Shown here: one piece after another, positions 30,304 to 37,446 of the stretch
Layout of the letters: each line of letters begins with the position of its first letter
How positions within the stretch are numbered: the stretch's first letter is position 1
Source: Denitromonas iodatirespirans
GTDB lineage: Bacteria; Pseudomonadota; Gammaproteobacteria; Burkholderiales; Rhodocyclaceae
Length of the DNA: 64,000 nt
Assembly: GCF_018524365.1 (NCBI RefSeq)
Contig: NZ_JAEKFT010000007.1
Coordinates: 1-64,000, forward strand
Direction of reading: 5' to 3'
Notes under the pieces: model-generated
Database searches by the model: none
The model's input: only the letters and a program-made list of their open reading frames with translations
What the model was told of the DNA's origin: nothing
Made by a program: the position numbers and the translations under genes

Positions 30304-31311
30304 TTACGCCTTGGGAAGTCCCTCGCCCGCCGCCGTCGCGTCGGCGGCAGCGCGCCGCAGGCGGTCGTTGACGGCTTGCCATTCGATGCTCCGCGGCGGC
30401 GCTTCGACCAGCAACACCTCGGCGCCGCACTGGTCGAGCCGTCGCAGGTCGCGATACAAGCCGTGCGCATAGCCGACCGGATCGTTGGGCAGCTGGAGCC
30501 ACACCGAGCCGTGGGCCGGCGCATCGTCGATCAGGGTGCGCGACAGCACACCGATGCGTCGTCCGGCCTGTGCGGCAGCCACCGTTTCGGCGAGCAGCGC
30601 CGGCACATCGAGCAGGCGCACCGGGGTGGTCGGCGCATAGTGCGAGGCCAAGGTGCCGGAGGCACGTGGCGCGCTGCTGTCGAGTGCATCGGCGGCGAAC
30701 ACCGGCGCGCCGAGGGCGCGGCTCATCTCGTCGACCGACACCCGTCCTGGGCGCAACACCACCGGCACGCCGCGCGACAGGTCGACGATGGTCGATTCGA
30801 TGCCGACTTCGCACTCGCCGCCGTCGAGCACCATCGCCACCGAGCTGCCGAGCTCTTCGCGCACATGCGCGGCCGTGGTCGGGCTGATGCGGCCGAAACG
30901 GTTGGCCGAGGGCGCGGCCAGGCCGCCGCCGAAGGCGCTGAGCACAGCGTGGGCCACCGGATGCGCCGGCACGCGCAGGCCGACGGTGTCCTGCCCGCCG
31001 GTGACGGCGTCGGGCACGCCGCGCTGGCGTTTGAGAATCAGGGTGAGCGGGCCGGGCCAGAAGGCGGCGGCCAGGATGCGGGCGGCCTCGGGGATCTCGC
31101 GCGCCCAGTCGTCGAGCTGCTCGGCGGAGGCCAGGTGGACGATCAGCGGATGGTTCGCCGGCCGGCCCTTGGCGGCGAAGATTTTCGCCACCGCGTCGGG
31201 GTTGCGGGCATCGGCCGCCAGGCCGTAGACGGTCTCGGTCGGCAAGCCGACCAACTGGCCGGCGCGCAGGGCGTCGACCGCGGCGGCGATGTCGCGCGCG
31301 TGCTCAGTCAT
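30304..31311 (-). CDS. L-threonylcarbamoyladenylate synthase, Sua5 type
   Basis: 335 residues: N-terminal YrdC domain (PTETVYGLAADARN; KIFAAKGRPANHPLIVHL; SANRFGRISPTTAAHV), linker, and a C-terminal Sua5 domain (SGTLASHYAPTTPVRL onward). The two-domain length separates it from the short TsaC. It makes the threonylcarbamoyl-AMP used for t6A37 in ANN-decoding tRNAs. Its ATG overlaps the purK stop by 8 nt (31304-31311). Confidence 0.94.
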   Translation of the reverse strand: MTEHARDIAAAVDALRAGQLVGLPTETVYGLAADARNPDAVAKIFAAKGRPANHPLIVHLASAEQLDDWAREIPEAARILAAAFWPGPLTLILKRQRGVPDAVTGGQDTVGLRVPAHPVAHAVLSAFGGGLAAPSANRFGRISPTTAAHVREELGSSVAMVLDGGECEVGIESTIVDLSRGVPVVLRPGRVSVDEMSRALGAPVFAADALDSSAPRASGTLASHYAPTTPVRLLDVPALLAETVAAAQAGRRIGVLSRTLIDDAPAHGSVWLQLPNDPVGYAHGLYRDLRRLDQCGAEVLLVEAPPRSIEWQAVNDRLRRAAADATAAGEGLPKA

Positions 31312-32467
31312 CTACGATGCCGATCGCCGCCCGCGCCGCCAGCGCCACGCTCAGCGCCGCCTCCACGTCGCGATCGACCACCGTGAAATGCCCCATCTTG
31401 CGACCGGCCCGCGCGTGATGCTTGCCATACAAGTGCAGGCGCAGGTTGGGCACTGCGTGCAGCACCGACCAGTCGGGCTCGTGCGAGCGCTCGTCGCCGG
31501 CGCGATACCACAGATCACCGAGCAGATTGACCATCACCGCGGCGCTGTGGGCGCGCGGCTCGCCCAGCGGCAGGCCGCACAGGGCGCGCACCTGCTGCAT
31601 GTACTGGTCGGTGATGTTGGCATCAATGGTGGCATGACCGCTGTTGTGCGGGCGCGGCGCCATTTCGTTCACATACAGCGCCCCGCCGCTGACGAAGAAC
31701 TCGACCGCCAGCGTGCCGACATAGCCGAGACGCTCGGCGATGTGGCAGGCCACCTGGCGTGCCTGCGCGGCCAGCGCATCGCTGACCCGCGCCGGGGTGA
31801 TCGACACATCGAGAATGCCATGACGATGACGGTTCTCCGCCACCGGGAACACCTGCACCGCCCCATTCGCCTCGCGTGCCAGCACCACCGACACTTCGCA
31901 GTCGAGCGGCAGGCGTTTTTCGAGCACGCAATGCTCGCCGCCGAAACCGTTGAAGGCATGCAGCGCCTCGGTAGCATCGTGCACCGTGGCCTGGCCCTTG
32001 CCGTCATAGCCGAAGCGCGCCACCTTGAGAATCGCCGGAAACAGCTCAGCCGGCAGATCGGCCAAGTCATCGACGCCGTGCAGGGCGCGGAACGGCCCGT
32101 GCGGCAGGCCGTTGTCGGCGAGGAAGGTCTTTTCGGCGATGCGGTGCTGGCACACCGACACCGCGGCCGCGCCCGGGCGCACCGGGATGAACTTGGCCAG
32201 GTACTCGAGAGTGCCGGCCGGCACGTTCTCGAATTCGGTGGTAACTGCCGCGCACTGCCCGGCCATCAGGTCGAGCGCGGCGAAGTCTTCGTACTCGGCC
32301 TGCAGATGACGGTCGGCCACGCGGCCGGCCGGGCTGTTGGCGTCCGGATCGAGCACCCACACCTGGTAGCCCATCTCGTGGGCGGCATGGACGAAAAAGC
32401 GGCCGAGCTGGCCGCCACCGAGCATGCCCAGCGTGGCGGGCGGAAGAATCGGCGCAATGGTCTGCAT
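31304..32467 (-). CDS. purK: N5-carboxyaminoimidazole ribonucleotide synthase
   Basis: 387 residues of ATP-grasp enzyme: LGMLGGGQLGRFFVHAAHEMGY at the N-terminus, ATP-grasp segments LKVARFGYDGKGQ and VLEKRLPLDCEVSVVLAR, and metal-binding NEMAPRPHNSGH. It carboxylates AIR to N5-CAIR in purine synthesis and hands it to PurE. I place the start at the ATG at 32467; the open frame upstream is antisense-like and overlaps purE. Confidence 0.96.
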   Translation of the reverse strand: MQTIAPILPPATLGMLGGGQLGRFFVHAAHEMGYQVWVLDPDANSPAGRVADRHLQAEYEDFAALDLMAGQCAAVTTEFENVPAGTLEYLAKFIPVRPGAAAVSVCQHRIAEKTFLADNGLPHGPFRALHGVDDLADLPAELFPAILKVARFGYDGKGQATVHDATEALHAFNGFGGEHCVLEKRLPLDCEVSVVLAREANGAVQVFPVAENRHRHGILDVSITPARVSDALAAQARQVACHIAERLGYVGTLAVEFFVSGGALYVNEMAPRPHNSGHATIDANITDQYMQQVRALCGLPLGEPRAHSAAVMVNLLGDLWYRAGDERSHEPDWSVLHAVPNLRLHLYGKHHARAGRKMGHFTVVDRDVEAALSVALAARAAIGIVDD

Positions 32468-32475
32468 GGCCGGCC

Positions 32476-32979
32476 TCACCCCTGATCGAGCGGCGACAAG
32501 GCCATCGCCAGCACGGTGTCGGTCTGCCGCTGGCGGAACTCGGCGAGCTTGTCGGCCAGCGCGGCATCGTCGTTGGCCAACAGGGCCACGGCGAACAGCG
32601 CGGCATTGGCGGCGCCGGCCTCGCCGATGGCGAAGGTGGCCACCGGCACGCCCTTGGGCATCTGCACGATCGACAGCAGCGAATCCTGCCCCGACAGCGC
32701 ACGCGACTGCACCGGCACGCCGAGCACCGGCAACGTGGTCTTGGCCGCCACCATGCCGGGCAGATGCGCCGCGCCGCCGGCGCCGGCGATGATCGCCTTG
32801 AGGCCGCGACCGCGCGCCGTCTCGGCGTATTCGAACATCAGATCGGGTGTGCGATGCGCCGAGACCACGCGCGCCTCGTAGGGCACGCCGAAATCCTCCA
32901 GCACCCGCGCGGCCGCCTGCATGGTCGGCCAGTCGGAATTGGAGCCCATGATGATGCCGATCTTGACCTGCTCGCTCAT
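32476..32979 (-). CDS. purE: N5-carboxyaminoimidazole ribonucleotide mutase, class I PurE
   Basis: 167 residues with the class I signature: [30 protein letters not shown] (catalytic His), and [15 protein letters not shown]. It converts N5-CAIR to CAIR. It lies 8 nt upstream of purK and 3 nt after folD, so the three purine/one-carbon genes are one unit. Confidence 0.97.
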   Translation of the reverse strand: MSEQVKIGIIMGSNSDWPTMQAAARVLEDFGVPYEARVVSAHRTPDLMFEYAETARGRGLKAIIAGAGGAAHLPGMVAAKTTLPVLGVPVQSRALSGQDSLLSIVQMPKGVPVATFAIGEAGAANAALFAVALLANDDAALADKLAEFRQRQTDTVLAMALSPLDQG

Positions 32980-32982
32980 GCC

Positions 32983-33861
32983 TCAGACTCCCTGGCGCTC
33001 GGCCTGACGCTCGGCGGATTCGAGCGTGTTGGCCAGCAACATGGTAATGGTCATCGGGCCGACGCCGCCGGGCACCGGGGTAATCGCACCGGCCACTTCG
33101 CGGGCGGAGTCGAAATCGACGTCGCCGCACAGCTTGCCTTCGTTGGGCAGGCCGGCCGGCACCCGGTTCATGCCCACGTCGATGACCGCCGCGCCGGGCT
33201 TGATCATGTCGCCGGTGATGAACATCGGGCGGCCGATGGCAACGATGAGGATGTCGGCCCGGCGGGTGTGGGACGCCAGATCGCGCGTCTTGGAGTGGCA
33301 CACGGTGACGGTCGCACCGGCCTGGGTGAGCAGCATCGCCATCGGCTTGCCGACGATGTTGGAGCGGCCGATCACCACCGCATCCGCCCCGCTCACCTCG
33401 ACCTTGCCGGCCTCGAGCAGCTTCATCACGCCATGCGGCGTACAGGGGAAGAAGGCGCGCTGACCCTGCGACAGGCGACCGACGTTCTCGGCATGGAAGC
33501 CGTCCACGTCCTTGTCGACCGAGATGGCCTCGAGCACTTCCTTTTCGTCGAACTGCGGCGGCAGGGGCAGTTGCACCAGGATGCCGTGCACGCCGTCGTC
33601 GGCGTTGAGCTCGGCGATCTTGTCGAGCACCACCTTGGGATCGGCATCGGCGGGGAAGTCGAAACGCAGCGACCGCATGCCGGCCTTTTCGCAGCCGATG
33701 ACCTTGTTGCGGACGTAAACGGCCGAGGCCGGATTGTCGCCGACGAGGATCACCGCGAGGCAGGGCGTGACACCCCGCGCCTTGATTTCCTTGACGCTTT
33801 CGGCCAGTCCGGCGCGAACATCGGCAGACAGGGCGTTGCCGTCGAGAATGCGTGCAGACAT
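32983..33861 (-). CDS. folD: Bifunctional methylenetetrahydrofolate dehydrogenase / methenyltetrahydrofolate cyclohydrolase
   Basis: 292 residues. N-terminal catalytic part with [16 protein letters not shown], which carries the catalytic Lys of the YxxxK type. [12 protein letters not shown] follows, then a Rossmann NADP domain with [17 protein letters not shown] and the C-terminal [18 protein letters not shown]. It supplies formyl-THF for purine synthesis, consistent with purEK downstream. An 89-nt gap separates it from iorB. Confidence 0.97.
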   Translation of the reverse strand: MSARILDGNALSADVRAGLAESVKEIKARGVTPCLAVILVGDNPASAVYVRNKVIGCEKAGMRSLRFDFPADADPKVVLDKIAELNADDGVHGILVQLPLPPQFDEKEVLEAISVDKDVDGFHAENVGRLSQGQRAFFPCTPHGVMKLLEAGKVEVSGADAVVIGRSNIVGKPMAMLLTQAGATVTVCHSKTRDLASHTRRADILIVAIGRPMFITGDMIKPGAAVIDVGMNRVPAGLPNEGKLCGDVDFDSAREVAGAITPVPGGVGPMTITMLLANTLESAERQAERQGV

Positions 33862-33950
33862 CGAAACTGCCCCTCGGGAAAAACCCGTGATTCTATCGCA
33901 GGATCAGGGGCTTGTGCGAAGCGGCATGCGCGCTTTTCGGTGCCTGGCGT

Positions 33951-34562
33951 TCAGGGCGAGGTGCGTGCTGCGGCCACCGCTGCGCGGCCGCGTGCAAAGG
34001 CTTGGCGGTTGGGTTCGAGCAGTTGCGGTTTGCGCTGCGCGAAGCGGGCGAGCACGGCCTGTTCGAGCTCGCCTTCCGGAAACGGCAAATGCCCGGCCAC
34101 GGCCCCCAGCATCACCGTGTTGCCCAGGCGGATATCACCCAACTCGCGGGCGATGGCGGTGGCGTCGATAGCGTGCACATTGAGGCCCAGTGCGGCGATC
34201 TGACCGACCGGATCGTCCGGGTAATCGAAGCGCCCGCTATTGACGATGGGCGGCACGATGCGGCCGACGTTGGTCAGCACCGTCGCGCCGGGGCGCAACA
34301 TGTGCACCCAGCGCAGCGCCTCGGCCGCCTCGAAGCCGACCAGCAGGTCCGCCTCGCCCGGCGCAATCTGAGGCGACAGCACCCGCGCGCCGAAGCGCAG
34401 GTGCGAGGTGACCACCCCGCCGCGCTGGCTCATGCCGGCCACCTCGGTCTTCTTCACATCGAAACCGAGCGCCAGCGCCGCCTCGGCGAGGATCTCGGTG
34501 GCCGTCATCACGCCCTGGCCGCCGATGCCGCAGACCAGGATATTGGTGATCGCATCGCTCAT
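33951..34562 (-). CDS. iorB: Indolepyruvate:ferredoxin oxidoreductase, beta subunit
   Basis: 203 residues of the gamma-type POR fold: ILVCGIGGQGVMTATEILAEAA and KTEVAGMSQRGGVVTSHLR, both hallmarks of IorB. With IorA it oxidatively decarboxylates aryl-2-oxoacids (indolepyruvate, phenylpyruvate) to aryl-acetyl-CoA and reduces ferredoxin. Start at the ATG at 34562, overlapping the iorA stop by ATGA; the frame extends upstream without family sequence. Confidence 0.95.
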   Translation of the reverse strand: MSDAITNILVCGIGGQGVMTATEILAEAALALGFDVKKTEVAGMSQRGGVVTSHLRFGARVLSPQIAPGEADLLVGFEAAEALRWVHMLRPGATVLTNVGRIVPPIVNSGRFDYPDDPVGQIAALGLNVHAIDATAIARELGDIRLGNTVMLGAVAGHLPFPEGELEQAVLARFAQRKPQLLEPNRQAFARGRAAVAAARTSP

Positions 34563-36439
34563 GTCGCACTCCCGTTCTGACGGATGAAGGACAGCGGTTG
34601 CACCCGCTGCGCATGCACGATGGCCTCGGGCGCGCAGGGCTGCACGCACAGCCCGCAGCCGGTGCAGGCGGCGGTGTCGATGCGCACGAAGGCCAGATCC
34701 ACCACTTTGCCGGAGGGCTTGCTCTGCTGGCCGCGGCGCGTCACATGGATGGCCGGGCAGCCAACGTCGAGGCAGTTGCCACAGCCGGTACAGGCGTCGT
34801 CGATGACGCGGTAGGCCGGCGTGGGTTTGTAGTCGCCGATCAGCACGCAGGGCCGGTCGGTGATGATCACCGAGGGCTCGTCGATCTTCGTCTCCTCACG
34901 CAGTGCTTTGAACAGCGTCGGCAACTCGTAGGGATCGACCTTGCGGATGCGCTCGCGGCGCACGCCGAGCGCCTCGCACAGTTGCGCGAAGTCCACCCGT
35001 GGCGCTTCGTTGCCGTGGATGTCCCGGCCCGAGCCGGGGTTGTCCTGGCCCCCGGTCATGCCGACCGTGCGGTTGTCGAGCAGCAGGACGGTAACGTTGC
35101 CGCGGTTCCAGGTGATGTCGAGCAGGCCCTGCATGCCCATGTGCATGAAGGTCGAATCGCCGATGACGGCGACGATCTTCTTGTTGGCGTCCTGCGCGCC
35201 GCGGCCCTTGTCCATGCCCAGCGCCATGCCCATCGAGGCACCCATCGAGATACAGGTGTCGAGCGCGTTCCAGGGGTGGCCGGCGCCCAGGGTGTAGCAA
35301 CCGATGTCACCGGAGATCAGCACGTTGCGCAGCTGCGACAGGGTGTAATAGACGCCCAGGTGCGGGCAGGCTACGCACAGCGTGGGCGGGCGCGGGAACA
35401 CCGTCTGGGCCGGCGGCGACGCGGGCAGCTCGGGCGCCTCGCCGGCCAGCAGACGGCTGACGGCCGGTTTGAGGATATCGGGCGACAGCTCGCCCAGCCG
35501 CGTCAGGATGTCCTTGCCGTGGCAAGCGATGCCGGCGGCGCGCAACTCGGTCTCGAGCAGCGGCTCGGTCTCCTCGACCACCACCAGCCGCCCCACCGTG
35601 GCGGCCAGCGCGCGGATGCGCTCGATCGGCACCGGACACGAGAAGCCCAGGCGCAGCACCGGCGCGTCGGGAAAGGCATCGAGCACATGCATGCCGGCCG
35701 GGCCGGCGGTGACGAAACCGACACGCATGTCGCTGCCGGCGTCGAGCACATTGAATTCGGAGACCTCGGCCGCCGCCCGCAGCGCCGCCTCGCGCTCGAA
35801 CATCAGCGGCAGGCGCGGCTTGGCATGGCCGGGCACCATCACCCAGCGTGCCGGGTTCTTGTCGAAACCGGTGGGCGCATGCGTCTCGCGCTCGCCGGGT
35901 GTCACCAGCCCCTTCACATGGCAGACACGGGTGGTCAGGCGCACGATGACGGCGGTCTGGAACTGTTCGGACAGTGCGAAGGCGGCGCGGGTGAGCGTGT
36001 AGGCTTCCTGCGAGTCGGCCGGCTCGAGCACCGGCACATGGGCGAAGCGCCCCCAGTAGCGCGAGTCCTGCTCGTTCTGCGAGGAGGACATGCCCACATC
36101 GTCGGCCACCACGATCACCAGGCCGCCCTCGACGCCGGTGACGGTGAGCGTCATCAGCGCATCGGCAGCCACGTTGAGGCCGACATGCTTCATTGCGCAC
36201 AGCGCGCGGGCGCCGACCATCGAAGCGCCCAGCGCCACTTCGAGCGACACCTTTTCGTTCACCGACCATTCGGTGTAGAGGTCGGGATAGCGCGCCAGCA
36301 CTTCGAGGATCTCGGTCGACGGCGTGCCCGGGTAGGCCGCGGCCACACGCACGCCGGCATCCCAGGCGGCCCGGGCGACAGCTTCGTTGCCAGAAAGGAA
36401 TTGCCGGCTATGGGCCGGCGCGGGGGTTGCTGCTGCCAT
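34559..36439 (-). CDS. iorA: Indolepyruvate:ferredoxin oxidoreductase, alpha subunit
   Basis: 626 residues. N-terminal PP-type domain (FLSGNEAVARAAWDAGVRVAAAYPGTPSTE), a central thiamine-diphosphate domain (ISGDIGCYTLG; AVIGDSTFMHMGMQGL; LLLDNRTVGMTGGQ), and a C-terminal two-cluster ferredoxin domain (CTGCGNCLDVGCP and CTGCGLCVQPCAP). In denitrifying Rhodocyclales such enzymes feed phenylalanine, tryptophan and arylpyruvates into arylacetyl-CoA degradation. The ATG at 36439 has GGAG 9 nt upstream; earlier in-frame codons lack a site. The promoter carries FNR and TetR-type sites (36545-36591). Confidence 0.95.
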   Translation of the reverse strand: MAAATPAPAHSRQFLSGNEAVARAAWDAGVRVAAAYPGTPSTEILEVLARYPDLYTEWSVNEKVSLEVALGASMVGARALCAMKHVGLNVAADALMTLTVTGVEGGLVIVVADDVGMSSSQNEQDSRYWGRFAHVPVLEPADSQEAYTLTRAAFALSEQFQTAVIVRLTTRVCHVKGLVTPGERETHAPTGFDKNPARWVMVPGHAKPRLPLMFEREAALRAAAEVSEFNVLDAGSDMRVGFVTAGPAGMHVLDAFPDAPVLRLGFSCPVPIERIRALAATVGRLVVVEETEPLLETELRAAGIACHGKDILTRLGELSPDILKPAVSRLLAGEAPELPASPPAQTVFPRPPTLCVACPHLGVYYTLSQLRNVLISGDIGCYTLGAGHPWNALDTCISMGASMGMALGMDKGRGAQDANKKIVAVIGDSTFMHMGMQGLLDITWNRGNVTVLLLDNRTVGMTGGQDNPGSGRDIHGNEAPRVDFAQLCEALGVRRERIRKVDPYELPTLFKALREETKIDEPSVIITDRPCVLIGDYKPTPAYRVIDDACTGCGNCLDVGCPAIHVTRRGQQSKPSGKVVDLAFVRIDTAACTGCGLCVQPCAPEAIVHAQRVQPLSFIRQNGSAT

Positions 36440-36544
36440 GCGCGCTGTCTCCGGATCCGGCGTAGGGAAACGCACCGAACCCGGCAACGCTACCGACCGC
36501 CCCTGCATCGCAATGCGATGCGTACCGTCGGGATTGACGGCCGG

Positions 36545-36591
36545 AAATTAATTTACCGATCGGTCAGTCAATTACAGTTGATCTGGATCAA
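36545..36591 (-). promoter_or_regulatory. iorAB promoter: perfect FNR box, -10 box, and TetR-type operator
   Basis: On the minus strand, TTGATCCAGATCAA (36591-36578) is a perfect TTGAT-N4-ATCAA box. TAAATT (36555-36550) is the -10. With a start at 36543, the box is centred at -41.5 and the hexamer occupies -12 to -7, exact class II spacing. Between them lies the 10-bp palindrome ACCGATCGGT (36564-36555), typical of TetR-family operators such as PaaR; it overlaps the -10. The leader to the iorA ATG is about 104 nt. Activation under oxygen limitation and repression by a TetR protein, relieved by an aryl-CoA, would make sense; this is inference. Confidence 0.65.
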
Positions 36592-36801
36592 TCGCGCGAA
36601 AACACCTGTCGCGCACTCGCCGGCAATGCCTACCCCGGCCTCGGCGCCTGAGCGTTTGTCGGGCGTGGCCGAGTGGCGCTCCAACGACGGGCTGATCCGG
36701 GCACGAAGCACAGCCATAGCTCGGGTTTTAGCGAGCACTTGCAACGACGAGCAGCTCGTCCTGGGGGGACGAGCTGGCATGAACGAAAGGCGCTCAGGCC
36801 A
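36592..36801. other. Intergenic stretch with a hairpin, no gene seen
   Basis: Between the iorA promoter and the response regulator stop there is no credible coding frame. A 9-bp inverted repeat (AGCTCGTCC 36753-36761 with GGACGAGCT 36767-36775) lies 27 nt past the regulator stop. It has no T-run on either strand, so it is at best a processing hairpin. Confidence 0.5.
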
Positions 36802-37446
36802 TCAGGTCACGAAGCGCCCGCGCGCCGCCTCGCAGGTCATCACCGACTGCACCAGTTCGGCCAGCGAATTGGCTTCCATCTTTTCCATCACCCGTGCGCG
36901 ATGCACCTCGACGGTCTTGATGCTGATGCCCAGGTCGTCGGCGATCTGCTTGTTGAGCCGGCCGGCGATGATCAGTTCGAGCACTTCCATCTCGCGCTGG
37001 GTGAGTTGGTCGAGTCGGCGCGCCACCACCGCGTCCTGGCGCAGGCGGCTGCGGCTCTCGCGCTCGGTGGCCAGGCAATGTTCGATGAGCTGGAGCATAT
37101 CGCGGTCGCTGAAGGGTTTCTCGATGAAATCGACCGCGCCCTTCTTGAGCACCGACACCGCCATCGGCACATCGCCATGGCCGGTGATGAACACCACCGG
37201 CAAGGTGGCGTGGCGGTCGCGCAGGCATTCGTAGAGTTCCAGCCCGCTCATGCCCGGCATGCGCACATCGAGCACCAAGCAACCGGCCATGTCGGGATGG
37301 TAGGCCGCGAGAAAAGCCTCGGCCGAGGGGAATTGGGCCACGCGGTAGCGGTTGGATTCGAGCAGCCACACCAGCGAATCGCGCAAGGCCTCGTCGTCGT
37401 CGACGATGTAGATGGTCTGTTCAGGCGCTTCGGACGGTCCGTTCAC
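36802..37446 (-). CDS. FixJ-family response regulator
   Basis: 214 residues: receiver with DDDE (16-19), phospho-acceptor Asp60 (LVLDVRMPG), Lys110 (FIEKPF), and a LuxR-type HTH (LTQREMEVLELIIAGRLNKQIADDLGIS). The GTG at 37446 is chosen because GGAG stands 7 nt upstream; it overlaps the kinase gene by 26 nt. It is close in sequence to the regulator at 24995 (shared FITGHGDVPMAVS segment). Candidate targets are the orphan binding protein at 40402 and perhaps iorAB; neither is proven. Confidence 0.93.
   Translation of the reverse strand: MNGPSEAPEQTIYIVDDDEALRDSLVWLLESNRYRVAQFPSAEAFLAAYHPDMAGCLVLDVRMPGMSGLELYECLRDRHATLPVVFITGHGDVPMAVSVLKKGAVDFIEKPFSDRDMLQLIEHCLATERESRSRLRQDAVVARRLDQLTQREMEVLELIIAGRLNKQIADDLGISIKTVEVHRARVMEKMEANSLAELVQSVMTCEAARGRFVT

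Noticed and set aside
36566-36571. TTGACT as the -35 of a sigma-70 iorA promoter
   Set aside because: Spacing to any -10-like hexamer is 10-15 bp, too short; the FNR class II model explains the same -10 with exact spacing.
36753-36775. Inverted repeat after the FixJ-type regulator as an intrinsic terminator
   Set aside because: No T-run on either strand.
34598-37234. 878-codon plus-strand frame opposite iorA and the response regulator
   Set aside because: Same GC-skew artefact as other long antisense frames here; iorA and the FixJ-type regulator are unmistakable on the minus strand.
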